From the NCBI GenBank assembly GCA_039798745.1, contig JBDKFK010000006.1, forward strand, positions 3,052 to 67,051: a DNA stretch of 64,000 nucleotides, in the 5' to 3' direction. Positions 1 through 7,237 of the stretch are shown piece after piece. The position numbers were made by a program, and so were the translations under genes. The notes under the pieces were generated by a model. The model was not told where the DNA came from, made no database searches, and saw nothing but the letters and a program-made list of their open reading frames with translations. Within the stretch, counting starts at the first letter, position 1; every line of letters begins with the position of its first letter. This stretch comes from JBDKFK01 sp039798745 (GTDB taxonomy: Bacteria > Patescibacteriota > Microgenomatia > UBA1406 > GWC2-37-13).

Positions 1-2
1 CA

Positions 3-344
3 GGCTCTCACGCTGCGGTCGCAGCTCAACTACTGAATAATCCAGTACTCGTGCAGGCGGTACTGGACGACTACCAGACAGCCCCGCTGTTTGACGAAGA
101 GCGTGTCTTATTCTGTCTCATAGACAAGATCGTTACCGATTCGAGCCTTATAGGACAGTCAGATATAGATGAAGCGCACGCTGCAGGATGGACGGATGAA
201 GCCTTGTATGACGCGATTACTGTAGTGTCACTCTTTCAGTTTTACAACTGCTGGATTGATTCGACAGGCGTCGCCGATCTTCCGGCCGCTGTATACGAAA
301 CCATGAGCCATCGTATGGCCACGGGCGGATACGCGCCGGACTGA
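3..344 (+). CDS. AhpD/carboxymuconolactone decarboxylase-like protein, 5'-truncated by window edge
   Basis: The frame is open from base 3, so this is the C-terminal part of a longer gene cut by the window edge; a GTG at 51 is internal, not a convincing start. The visible 113 residues begin with SHAAVAAQLL and continue with an all-helical segment containing FLIDKI-like and AGWTDEALYDAI motifs. This resembles the C-terminal helices of peroxidase-related members of the AhpD/CMD family, in which a conserved His follows the CxxC redox motif. The CxxC itself would lie upstream of the window, so peroxidase activity cannot be judged. A strong hairpin follows the stop. Family assignment is moderately secure; substrate is unknown. 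Confidence 0.6.
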   Translation, partial: GSHAAVAAQLLNNPVLVQAVLDDYQTAPLFDEERVLFCLIDKIVTDSSLIGQSDIDEAHAAGWTDEALYDAITVVSLFQFYNCWIDSTGVADLPAAVYETMSHRMATGGYAPD

Positions 345-351
345 TCCTCTT

Positions 352-395
352 GGCAAGAGCGGAGTTGGCTATACGCCACTCCGCCTTGCCTTTCT
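352..395 (+). terminator. Rho-independent terminator of the AhpD-like gene
   Basis: A GC-rich hairpin with outer arms GGCAAG/CTTGCC and inner arms CGGAGT/ACTCCG is followed by TTTCTT. It lies 8 nt after the stop codon of the upstream gene and before the promoter-like TATGAT of the next gene. Confidence 0.85.
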
Positions 396-414
396 TACAT
401 GCTATGATTGTAAT

Positions 415-1980
415 ATGGTACAGTATGTCATTCGCCTGATATTTGTTTTAATGCTCTTTCTGCTGAGTACTTCATCAGCTCATGCTGCTGGCACTACCTA
501 CTATATTGATTGCGCTGGAGGAAACGATACCAATGCCGGCTCCACCCAAACCACTGCATGGAAAACACTAGGCAAAGCAAACACTGCCACTCTGCAACCC
601 GGAGACGCGCTCCTGTTGAAGCGCGGATGTATATGGTCCGGCAGACTGACCGCAAAATGGAAGGGAACACAGGCCGCGCCTATCACTATCGGAGCTTACG
701 GCTCAGGAAATATGCCGGCTATCCAGACCGACTCTTCGACCAGTTCGAGCAGAGTCGAAATATCAGGTAATTACCAGATTATAGAAAATCTGGATATAAA
801 AACCATTGGCGCAAAAACGGATCCGGGATGTAAAAATCAGACAATAGGCTATTTTGTAGGCTTCAACTTTACCGGTTCAAGTTCTTACAATATTCTCCGC
901 AATTCAAAATCCAGCTATCATACAATCGGAGTACACATAACAGACAACAGTCATCACAATAAAATACTGAATAACGAAATATTTATGAACTCTGTCATGA
1001 ATCATCTGACACCCGATTCATCACCTGATCTTGGCGCGTGGGGCATGGACCTAAAAGGTGACGACAACGAGATAGCATATAATTATTTTCATGATAACAA
1101 CGGTTGGTGCGCGTATGATTTTAGTATCAAACCGGGTAACGCGATTGAGATATACAACGCCGACCGGAGCTATATTCATCATAATAAAGTAGTGAATGAC
1201 CGTGTCTTCTCAGAAGTGGGACACGACGGAACACATACGTCTGATGATAATATCTGGGCATATAACAGCTATTACAGTACAACACCCACCTCACGTTTTC
1301 TTGTACTTCATGGCCCAGATAATGCGTTTGGCCCTGTACTGCGAAGCAAAATATATAACAACAGCGTCTACCTGCCGGGAGTCAACAGTACGGGCATAGG
1401 TGGCGGTGATGCCGCGACCACAGTAAAAAACAATATACTGATAGCTACTTCACACATAACCAATACAGGCGTATACACTCAGACAAATAATATATTCTGG
1501 AGTCCGAATGGCACACCACTTGTGAATAAACTTGGTACCAGTGACAAAAAAGCCGATCCTCAGTATGTAAATCCCGGTTCAGGTGACCTGCATATTAAAT
1601 CTACGAGCCCCGCTATAAATGCGGGTGTGAATAGTGGGTTGAATATAACCAGTGATCTTGAAGGAAATAAGGTTCCTAATGGCGCATATGATATTGGCGC
1701 ATATGAATATGGCTCGGCACCAACCGGTCCATCCTCTACACCCGGTGCTATCACGTCGCCTACTCCATCGACACCCGTAACGATCTGCTCTCTTGCGGCA
1801 ACCGGTGATGCCAACTGCGATAATCTCATTGACTTAACCGATTTTGAAATCTGGCGCAAGGAGTATCTAGGTATACTAAGCAGCAAACTGTCGGACTTTA
1901 ATAAAGATGGAGTGATCGGCATAACCGAATTTGAGATATGGCGAACAGGATACTTTGTGGAGAAGCCTGCGTTTCGTTAA
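415..1980 (+). CDS. Secreted right-handed beta-helix protein with C-terminal dockerin-like repeats
   Basis: 521 aa. Residues 1-25 are a signal peptide ending SAHA-A. Residues from about 28 have the YYIDCAGGNDTNAG start typical of secreted parallel beta-helix (pectate-lyase-like) proteins, and the middle contains many short N- and H-rich turns (NNEIF, HNKVV, NNSVYL) consistent with helix coils to about residue 430. A P/T/S-rich linker precedes two EF-hand-like loops, GDANCDNLIDLTDFEIW and DFNKDGVIGITEFEIW, which resemble a type I dockerin and probably bind calcium. A -10 TATGAT lies 6 nt before the ATG, suggesting a leaderless mRNA. Likely a cell-surface carbohydrate-binding or carbohydrate-cleaving protein; no catalytic residues could be assigned. 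A second dockerin-like protein lies at 59533-61827. Confidence 0.8.
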   Translation: MVQYVIRLIFVLMLFLLSTSSAHAAGTTYYIDCAGGNDTNAGSTQTTAWKTLGKANTATLQPGDALLLKRGCIWSGRLTAKWKGTQAAPITIGAYGSGNMPAIQTDSSTSSSRVEISGNYQIIENLDIKTIGAKTDPGCKNQTIGYFVGFNFTGSSSYNILRNSKSSYHTIGVHITDNSHHNKILNNEIFMNSVMNHLTPDSSPDLGAWGMDLKGDDNEIAYNYFHDNNGWCAYDFSIKPGNAIEIYNADRSYIHHNKVVNDRVFSEVGHDGTHTSDDNIWAYNSYYSTTPTSRFLVLHGPDNAFGPVLRSKIYNNSVYLPGVNSTGIGGGDAATTVKNNILIATSHITNTGVYTQTNNIFWSPNGTPLVNKLGTSDKKADPQYVNPGSGDLHIKSTSPAINAGVNSGLNITSDLEGNKVPNGAYDIGAYEYGSAPTGPSSTPGAITSPTPSTPVTICSLAATGDANCDNLIDLTDFEIWRKEYLGILSSKLSDFNKDGVIGITEFEIWRTGYFVEKPAFR

Positions 1981-1989
1981 TATAGTAAG

Positions 1990-2181
1990 TTACATACTTC
2001 CTGTTTTCTTATCATCGTCAATACTGCCTATTTGGGGAAGTACATGTTTGGTGGCATTTTGCGCTTTGGCGGCAACACCACTCTGTTCCTGCCTTTGTGC
2101 TTCGTTGTAAAGCTCTTCCTGTTCTTTCATTTTTGTTGTTTTCTGAATAGGTGAAGCAGTAAATATATTTAAGTCTTTCAT
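1990..2181 (-). CDS. Small hydrophilic protein of unknown function
   Basis: 63 aa, charged and Gln/Lys-rich, with no membrane segment; the middle (KMKEQEELYNEAQRQEQ) could form an amphipathic helix. The start ATG has CATACT ending 6 nt upstream on the same strand, matching the leaderless promoter spacing of many genes here. It converges on the beta-helix gene with 9 nt between stop codons. I do not recognise the family; it could be spurious, though strand, spacing and promoter favour a real gene. Confidence 0.45.
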   Translation of the reverse strand: MKDLNIFTASPIQKTTKMKEQEELYNEAQRQEQSGVAAKAQNATKHVLPQIGSIDDDKKTGSM

Positions 2182-2238
2182 ACAGTAAGTATGTCTCTCT
2201 ACTATGAAAGTTACGTATGAGGTGGATAAGAAGTGTGT

Positions 2239-2277
2239 AAGAAAGGGGAGCCTCCGGATAGTATCCGAAGGCTCCCC
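2239..2277 (-). terminator. Rho-independent terminator of the HD-like gene
   Basis: On the minus strand, arms GGGGAGCC/GGCTCCCC and CGGATA/TATCCG form a long hairpin followed by TTTCTT. It lies 14 nt downstream of the stop codon at 2292. Confidence 0.9.
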
Positions 2278-2291
2278 TAGAGGAAGCGGGG

Positions 2292-2867
2292 TCAGCGCTT
2301 CTTGCGGGGTCCGGACCAGAGATCGTCTTCGGCCGGATGGTTGTGCCAGATACGAGCACTGGCAATGTCACATATGTGACAGAAAGCAGCCAGCTCGTTC
2401 ATGACACGCCGGTCAGTAGAGTAGTCGGTGTGTTCTCCTTCAACATACCTGAGCGCATTTACCTGCTCTGCAGTAAGCTCAACGCTGTACTCAAGCAGTT
2501 TGCTCTCCCGGAATATGCGCTGTGTTGTTTTATCTACAAACTCGGGTAATATACTATACCCGCCATTAAAGCGCACATATTTCCACGGCTTTTCGATGTC
2601 GTGGAGAAACAACACCAGCAGGGCATCACCTAGGTTGAACGGCAACGGCCGCAGTGATTGATACAGAACATACTGCATCACCGCGATGTTCATGACCTCG
2701 GTAATATGATCGAGATACCCACCAGACCATGCCTGGTGTTTACCACTTGAACCCGGCACCGACTCAAACTGGTCTCTGTTTTCGTTGAGAATACGCACAC
2801 AAGCTGCCCGGTTGGCAGGATCGACAAATGTGAGTAGCTCTTCGATGCTAAGGTACGGATATTTCAT
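2292..2867 (-). CDS. HD-domain-like protein
   Basis: 191 aa. The start is placed at 2867 because AAAGGAGG lies 4-5 nt upstream of this ATG; an upstream in-frame ATG at 2909 would fall in a leader hairpin. Motifs GGYLDHITEV (residues ~48-57) and LFLHDIEKPWKY (~86-97) provide the spaced His and His-Asp pair of HD metal-dependent phosphohydrolases, with a likely further ligand downstream (EGEHTD or CHICDIA). Substrate is unknown. This gene belongs to a group in this window with an extended -10 promoter, a long leader, a strong Shine-Dalgarno site and a strong terminator, unlike the mostly leaderless neighbours. Confidence 0.65.
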   Translation of the reverse strand: MKYPYLSIEELLTFVDPANRAACVRILNENRDQFESVPGSSGKHQAWSGGYLDHITEVMNIAVMQYVLYQSLRPLPFNLGDALLVLFLHDIEKPWKYVRFNGGYSILPEFVDKTTQRIFRESKLLEYSVELTAEQVNALRYVEGEHTDYSTDRRVMNELAAFCHICDIASARIWHNHPAEDDLWSGPRKKR

Positions 2868-2972
2868 ATGTCCTCCTTTGTCTGTGTAACTCTGGTGAAC
2901 AGGGGGCATAGACAGCGTATGTCTATGAAAAAGAGGGGAGCTATAATTATAGCATATAGACAGTCTATATGC
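2868..2972 (-). promoter_or_regulatory. Promoter, operator-like dyad and leader hairpin of the HD-like gene
   Basis: On the minus strand an extended -10, TGCTATAAT, lies at 2954-2946. Directly upstream of it, 2952-2972 is a near-perfect dyad (10-bp arms GCATATAGAC/GTCTATATGC around one base) that also contains the stop codon of the neighbouring DUF2079 gene. In the roughly 70-nt leader a perfect 8-bp hairpin CATAGACA/TGTCTATG (2907-2927) precedes the Shine-Dalgarno site at 2871-2876. Both dyads carry ATAGAC/GTCTAT half sites, as would an operator and a leader control element. Confidence 0.6.
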
Positions 2973-4410
2973 GCTTTTTGTAGATTTCGTATCCCCATTG
3001 TTCGTCTACTTTTTCAAAACGGGGATCGTCTTCCAGTTCTTCATACGCCGGGATGGTGACATCGTTTCGATAGGTATACTGAATATTTGCAAGCCCTACG
3101 ATAACATAGTCAGCTGCTGTATAGGTGTGAGAAAAAATGTAGAAATAGCGGCGTGAAGTAAAAAAGGGAGCGATCTCGTCGGTGGCTGCGACTTTGATAG
3201 AATCCGAAGACAAACGATCGGCCCACCGGGCAACTACCTGGTATTCAACATTGCGGTCGTATAGGAGAGCATCAACATTTTTGTCACGGTCAAAGGGTAG
3301 TGGCCCCTGAAGATAGTTGAAGGCGAGTGATGCCAGAATGATTATAGACGACAGATAGATTGCTGACTTGCCTATGCGGCCGCGGAATAGTCGGCGCACT
3401 CCATAGATAGCTCCGATAAACATCCATGGCTGAAGAACAGAGGTATAGTGAAATATGAATGATCTCAGTTGCAGATTGCTTGAGAGTAAATTGATACCAA
3501 GTTCAGGCGCGGCTATGAGCAGGAACTCAGGGGCAAAGATCCCAAAGAACGCGAGCGGCCCGAGGAGGTAGAAAAGATAACGAACTGTATCGAAACTAAA
3601 TATATAACTTTTGAACGTATCAAATGAATTATGATAATAACCCATGGCAAAATGTTCACCGTCACGAAAATGGGGAATAATCCAGAATACAGACAACAGA
3701 CTCCAGATCCAACTAAGGGCACCAACAAAAGCCGGCAGTCTAAAGTCGCGCCATGTTAAGGGTGTCGTGCGGCTTCTGAAGATTTCGCGAACCATAAGGC
3801 CCACACCAAACATCCCCAGCGTAAGACCAACTTCTTCTTTCGTAAGAAGCGAAATAATAAGAAACAGCAACATAAGTTTGTTTCTACCTTTGAGCCAGAA
3901 ATAAAACATGTACAACAGAGATGTAGTAGCTATAGTAACGGCATGAAACTCAAAAATATTCGCACGCTGCATAGGAGCGTACATGAGATAAGCAAATGCA
4001 AACACCAGTGACACCAGATCGTTTTTTATCACCTGTTGAGAGATTTTAAATACCGCCCATGCGCCTAAAGCCAGCACTACAGTCTGAATGATGAGTAGAG
4101 TTTCCGGGCCGGCATGAATAAAATAAAAAGGAGCAAGAAAAAAGAGAATAATGTCGTTATGAATAGCCATTCGCTTAACCTGATCAATACCGCCGTGAGG
4201 AGTGGTAAGCTCTAGTACACGGCTAAGATCACCGGTCCGCAAAGCCATATACGAGTTATACACGGTATGGTGCATAATGCCCAGATCAAAGTACCCGGCA
4301 TAGAGATGACGGAACTTGAGGACACTAAAGGTGCCAAAGTAGGCAATATAGGCCACGATCATTACGGCGAGAATTACCTGATATATATTGTGTTTCAGAA
4401 ATTTGAGCAT
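2965..4410 (-). CDS. DUF2079-type polytopic membrane protein
   Basis: 481 aa with about ten hydrophobic segments. The N-terminal part has YFDLGIMHHTVYN and, further on, QVKRMAIHNDIILFFLAPFYFI, both characteristic of DUF2079 membrane proteins, a family with a glycosyltransferase C-like (GT-C) layout. A C-terminal soluble tail ends in basic residues. GT-C relatives move sugars from lipid carriers, so a role in surface glycan assembly is plausible but inferred. It is a single gene; its stop lies within the dyad of the downstream promoter. Confidence 0.75.
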   Translation of the reverse strand: MLKFLKHNIYQVILAVMIVAYIAYFGTFSVLKFRHLYAGYFDLGIMHHTVYNSYMALRTGDLSRVLELTTPHGGIDQVKRMAIHNDIILFFLAPFYFIHAGPETLLIIQTVVLALGAWAVFKISQQVIKNDLVSLVFAFAYLMYAPMQRANIFEFHAVTIATTSLLYMFYFWLKGRNKLMLLFLIISLLTKEEVGLTLGMFGVGLMVREIFRSRTTPLTWRDFRLPAFVGALSWIWSLLSVFWIIPHFRDGEHFAMGYYHNSFDTFKSYIFSFDTVRYLFYLLGPLAFFGIFAPEFLLIAAPELGINLLSSNLQLRSFIFHYTSVLQPWMFIGAIYGVRRLFRGRIGKSAIYLSSIIILASLAFNYLQGPLPFDRDKNVDALLYDRNVEYQVVARWADRLSSDSIKVAATDEIAPFFTSRRYFYIFSHTYTAADYVIVGLANIQYTYRNDVTIPAYEELEDDPRFEKVDEQWGYEIYKKRI

Positions 4411-4481
4411 ACCTTTAATTAATCATTATCAAGAAAGTATTTTAGCAGATTGTAGTGCTCTTTTCACTATCAGAACACGCT

Positions 4482-5120
4482 TTAATTTTTCGCCCCATAT
4501 TCGGGGCAGAGGTCGCCAAGAGGGCAGTTTTCACAGGTATGAGGGCGCGCAACACACATATGACGTCCATGCAGTGTAAGCAGGTGGCCAAAGTCTATCC
4601 ATTTGTCGCGTGGGACCAGCTTCATAAGGTCCTGTTCTATTTTTACCGGATCCTTTTCCGTCGTGAGGCCAAGTTTATTGGAAAGTCTGATGCCGTGCGT
4701 GTCGATGACAATCCCTTCTGCTATGCCAAACGCGCTTCCCAGCACAACGTTCGCTGTTTTTCTTGCTACACCCGGCAAGTCGTCGAGTTCCAACATGGTC
4801 TGAGGAACTTTTCCACCGTGTTTTTCCATAATTATCTGCGCGCAAGCCTGAATATTCTTAGCTTTATTACCATGAAAGGTAACTTTCGTTATCAGCGCGT
4901 CTATATCCTGCACCGATGCGTCAGAGAAGGACTGTATGGTAGGAAATTTCTTAAAAAGCTCAGGAGTAACGGTATTGACAAGTTTATCAGTACACTGAGC
5001 GGCCATTATAGTAGCGACCAAAAGTTCGAAGGGTGTGGTGTAGTTGAGTTCTGTTTTGGGATGCGGATAGACTTTGTATAGTCTATGCATTATTTCGAGT
5101 GCTTTTTCCTGATTTGTCAT
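4482..5120 (-). CDS. nth: Endonuclease III (DNA glycosylase/AP lyase)
   Basis: 212 aa, the usual family length. Base-excision repair enzyme for oxidised pyrimidines. The helix-hairpin-helix motif LPGVARKTANVVLGSAFG carries the catalytic Lys, and VIDTHGIRLSNKLGL the catalytic Asp. The C-terminus has the iron-sulphur loop with spacing C-x6-C-x2-C-x5-C (CVARPHTCENCPLGDLC), so the 4Fe-4S cluster is retained. The start is the first ATG, 14 nt after TATAAT, without a Shine-Dalgarno site. It is divergent from the deoxyribosyltransferase-like gene, with overlapping -10 elements. Confidence 0.95.
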   Translation of the reverse strand: MTNQEKALEIMHRLYKVYPHPKTELNYTTPFELLVATIMAAQCTDKLVNTVTPELFKKFPTIQSFSDASVQDIDALITKVTFHGNKAKNIQACAQIIMEKHGGKVPQTMLELDDLPGVARKTANVVLGSAFGIAEGIVIDTHGIRLSNKLGLTTEKDPVKIEQDLMKLVPRDKWIDFGHLLTLHGRHMCVARPHTCENCPLGDLCPEYGAKN

Positions 5121-5132
5121 ATGGTGGTGTAA

Positions 5133-5146
5133 GTATTATACAATAC
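5133..5146. promoter_or_regulatory. Overlapping divergent -10 elements (nth / deoxyribosyltransferase-like gene)
   Basis: The sequence GTATTATACAATAC reads TATACAAT toward the plus-strand gene (8 nt from its ATG at 5153) and TATAAT toward nth (14 nt from its ATG at 5120). The two -10 boxes share the same bases, so polymerase binding for one gene should exclude the other. Confidence 0.6.
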
Positions 5147-5152
5147 AACTAT

Positions 5153-5560
5153 ATGAAACAATTATTTATCACAGGTACATTTAGAAATGACTGGAATAAA
5201 GCGTATAATTTGAGGCTCGCTGAAGCACTCGAGAAAAAAGGGCTGACATTATTTCTTCCTCAACGTGACGCGGAACAACTAGGAAACCGTAAAGAAACAT
5301 TTTTGCAGGATGTGAAAGGTGTTGATAACGCGCAGATATTGGTAGCTATCGGGACCAAAACACAGACCGCTAACTGGGGCTTTGAAATCGGCTATGCGTA
5401 CAAAAGCGGAAAGCCCGTAATTGTAATTACAGATAACGAGCACGCGGTAGAGCTTATGTGCGAAGGTGCCGCGGCAAAAGTGATTATTCCTGAGAATATT
5501 GATGAAATAGAGAAGTATATAGACGATCTAGTCACAGCAATACATAGCCTGTTGAAATAA
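5153..5560 (+). CDS. Nucleoside 2-deoxyribosyltransferase-like protein
   Basis: 135 aa. The start at 5153 is preferred over upstream codons at 5099 because LFITGTFRND is the expected first strand and TATACAAT lies 8 nt before it. The glycine-rich first strand, the DAEQL/DNAQILVAI segment and the later WGFEIGYAYKSGKPVIVITD match nucleoside 2-deoxyribosyltransferase or YtoQ-like Rossmannoid proteins, where the Glu of the GFEIGYA helix is the catalytic nucleophile. Probable role in nucleoside salvage or damaged nucleotide clean-up. It is leaderless and monocistronic. Confidence 0.75.
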   Translation: MKQLFITGTFRNDWNKAYNLRLAEALEKKGLTLFLPQRDAEQLGNRKETFLQDVKGVDNAQILVAIGTKTQTANWGFEIGYAYKSGKPVIVITDNEHAVELMCEGAAAKVIIPENIDEIEKYIDDLVTAIHSLLK

Positions 5561-5564
5561 GAAT

Positions 5565-5735
5565 TTATCGTCCTGCTTGTTCAACATAACTTATTCGTTT
5601 TTCGCGATCGTCGTGGAGATCACCCACAAATTTTATAAGCTCAGCTGCAACATCTTCAATGGTCTTGTGGATTGCATTAAATTCTGGTTTGAAAGCATCT
5701 TTCATTGCTTGTAAATCTTCTTTCGTAAGTGACAT
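5565..5735 (-). CDS. Small conserved-looking helical protein
   Basis: 56 aa, starting MSLTKEDLQAMKDAF and ending YVEQAGR. The whole chain is predicted to be amphipathic helix, rich in Glu, Asp and Lys. Short proteins with an LTKEDLQAI-type start recur in Patescibacteria, but the function is unknown. TAAAAT lies 8 nt upstream of the ATG, so it has its own leaderless promoter, and it converges on the upstream gene with 4 nt between stops. Confidence 0.6.
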   Translation of the reverse strand: MSLTKEDLQAMKDAFKPEFNAIHKTIEDVAAELIKFVGDLHDDREKRISYVEQAGR

Positions 5736-5811
5736 TAATGACTATTTTAATAATTTAGCTCAGTATGTGCAATGGAGTATAATCCTCATTTTTTGATATA
5801 GTTAATGTACC

Positions 5812-6405
5812 TTGAACATCAAACGTATATTACTCATATCAATCCTTGTTCCCACAATTAGTGTCGTTGGTTTTTTCGCAATTACAAATCTTCGTTACAC
5901 ATATACTGCCCGATCGGTCAATGAACTTGCGAAGTCTGAGTTCGACTCGATTGATTTGCCCAATGAATTTTCCCAATTTCGTGAAGAAGAACAGAGTCCG
6001 GAGTGCAGTTATGACCACAAAGTAGGAAGTTTGCGGTGCAACGTAAGATATGCTAAATACTTTATTACAAACAATGAGCCTTGCACAGAGTATACGGCGG
6101 TAAAGCAATATTTATTAAACTCACACTGGGGGCTTAAGTATTCAGATACAAATCCTGAAGAATGCAGCCGGATGAATGCACTTGGATATATGCCAGCCGA
6201 GCTCTTTAACAACAGCCTAAAAAACCCCGCGTATCCTTTAGAAATACTGGTGAAATTTTATAGTGAAAAAAACATGAAGGAGATCTGCGAAGATAACTTT
6301 CAGGCTAAATATAATGTAAACTTATGCAGGTTACGTGAGGCGCAATCAAAACAAACTTCTTCTATTTACACTGTATCTATACACAGTGATTTTGTTAACC
6401 AGTAA
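5812..6405 (+). CDS. Membrane-anchored or secreted Cys-containing hypothetical protein
   Basis: 197 aa. The TTG start follows TATAGT by 9 nt; no ATG lies in the right place. Residues 4-27 are a hydrophobic anchor (ILLISILVPTISVVGFFAI), and the rest is predicted extracytoplasmic. Eight or so cysteines spread over the exported part (PECSYD, LRCNVR, EPCTEY, EECSRM, EICEDN, NLCRLR) could pair as disulphides. I do not recognise a family. It ends 5 nt before the opposing tRNA-Lys gene. Confidence 0.65.
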   Translation: MNIKRILLISILVPTISVVGFFAITNLRYTYTARSVNELAKSEFDSIDLPNEFSQFREEEQSPECSYDHKVGSLRCNVRYAKYFITNNEPCTEYTAVKQYLLNSHWGLKYSDTNPEECSRMNALGYMPAELFNNSLKNPAYPLEILVKFYSEKNMKEICEDNFQAKYNVNLCRLREAQSKQTSSIYTVSIHSDFVNQ

Positions 6406-6410
6406 CTAAG

Positions 6411-6483
6411 TGAACTTGGTGGGACTCGAACCCACAACCAACTCCTTAAGAGGGAGCTGCTCTACCAATTGAGCTACAAGTCC
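6411..6483 (-). tRNA. tRNA-Lys(CTT)
   Basis: Cloverleaf read on the minus strand: acceptor GGACTTG/CAAGTTC with one G-U pair, D arm GCTC/GAGC, anticodon loop CTCTTAA (anticodon CTT), T loop GTTCGAG. CCA is not encoded. Confidence 0.95.
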
Positions 6484-6485
6484 TA

Positions 6486-6512
6486 ATAGACGATAGACTA
6501 TTGTCTACTCTA
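6486..6512. repeat. Short degenerate heptamer array between two tRNA genes
   Basis: The tRNA-Lys to tRNA-Arg spacer reads as tandem 7-nt units ATAGACG, ATAGACT, ATTGTCT, ACTCTAG. The same unit family forms a nine-copy array after tRNA-Val at 16595-16657. Confidence 0.6.
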
Positions 6513-6513
6513 G

Positions 6514-6585
6514 TGCCTCTGGAGGGAATCGAACCCCCATTACTGGTTCCGAAGACCAGTGCTTTATCCATTAAGCTACAGAGGC
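6514..6585 (-). tRNA. tRNA-Arg(TCG)
   Basis: Minus-strand cloverleaf with acceptor GCCTCTG/CAGAGGC, anticodon stem CTGGT/ACCAG, loop CTTCGGA (anticodon TCG), T loop GTTCGAT. CCA is not encoded. Confidence 0.95.
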
Positions 6586-6645
6586 TTGCTCCCTACAGAC
6601 CACATGCGATAGAAATTCTTTGGAATATATTATACTATACTTCTT

Positions 6646-7206
6646 ATGCTCTATACGATTGTTTATATAACAGTAATCCTTGGGGAATTGGTGTTTTCTA
6701 TCTTCGCTTGTTTCTACATATTTTCGCTCATTTATTCGAGCCTTATGGGATCGCCCTATGTGCCGACAAAAAACAAGGTGCTGAAGGATATTCTCGATAG
6801 GGCAAAGCTAAAAAAAGGAGACCTGTTTATAGATCTTGGCTGTGGTGATGGGCGTATTGTACGCATGGCAGCGACTCACTACAATGTAGAGGCCATCGGT
6901 ATAGACATAAACCCTTCGCTCATATGGTTATCGCGGCTTAAAACTAAACTCAAAAAAATACGAAATACCACCTTTCATGTACAGAATATTTATAAATCAG
7001 ATATAAGTAACGCCGATGTTGTATATCTGTTTTTACTACCAAAATTTCTGGTAAACTTACAGAACAAATTGTTGAAAGAAACCAAAAAAGGCGCTCTTAT
7101 AATTTCTCACGGGTTCAGGATTGATGGTTGGGACCAGTATCTTGTCGATACCATTGTTGCAAAACCCTTTCCCACTTACTACTACCGGTTGAAGCCAAAA
7201 GGTTGA
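6646..7206 (+). CDS. Membrane-anchored class I SAM-dependent methyltransferase
   Basis: 186 aa. The start at 6646 follows TATACT by 9 nt. Residues 1-35 are a hydrophobic N-terminal anchor (VYITVILGELVFSIFACFYIF), followed by a compact Rossmann methyltransferase: motif I FIDLGCGDGRIV (~62-73), the acidic end of strand 2 EAIGIDINP, and NADVVYLFLLPKF as the post-motif segment. This layout resembles FAM173-type protein-lysine methyltransferases, which also have a membrane segment before motif I. The target is unknown. It is followed by the glucosaminidase-like gene, which has its own promoter. Confidence 0.8.
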   Translation: MLYTIVYITVILGELVFSIFACFYIFSLIYSSLMGSPYVPTKNKVLKDILDRAKLKKGDLFIDLGCGDGRIVRMAATHYNVEAIGIDINPSLIWLSRLKTKLKKIRNTTFHVQNIYKSDISNADVVYLFLLPKFLVNLQNKLLKETKKGALIISHGFRIDGWDQYLVDTIVAKPFPTYYYRLKPKG

Positions 7207-7231
7207 CTTTACACACCTAACATTTTATAGT
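7203..7231 (+). promoter_or_regulatory. Sigma-70-type promoter giving a leaderless mRNA
   Basis: TTGACT (7203-7208), a 17-bp spacer and TATAGT (7226-7231); the ATG follows after only 6 nt. The -35 overlaps the stop codon of the upstream methyltransferase gene. Confidence 0.75.
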
Positions 7232-7237
7232 GTATAT

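Noticed and set aside
2204..2404. Plus-strand open frame through the terminator of the HD-like gene
   Set aside because: It contains the terminator hairpin and lies antisense to a gene with clear domain motifs.
6501..6800. Open frame over tRNA-Arg and the start of the methyltransferase
   Set aside because: It is the antisense reading of a tRNA followed by a shifted frame of a real gene.
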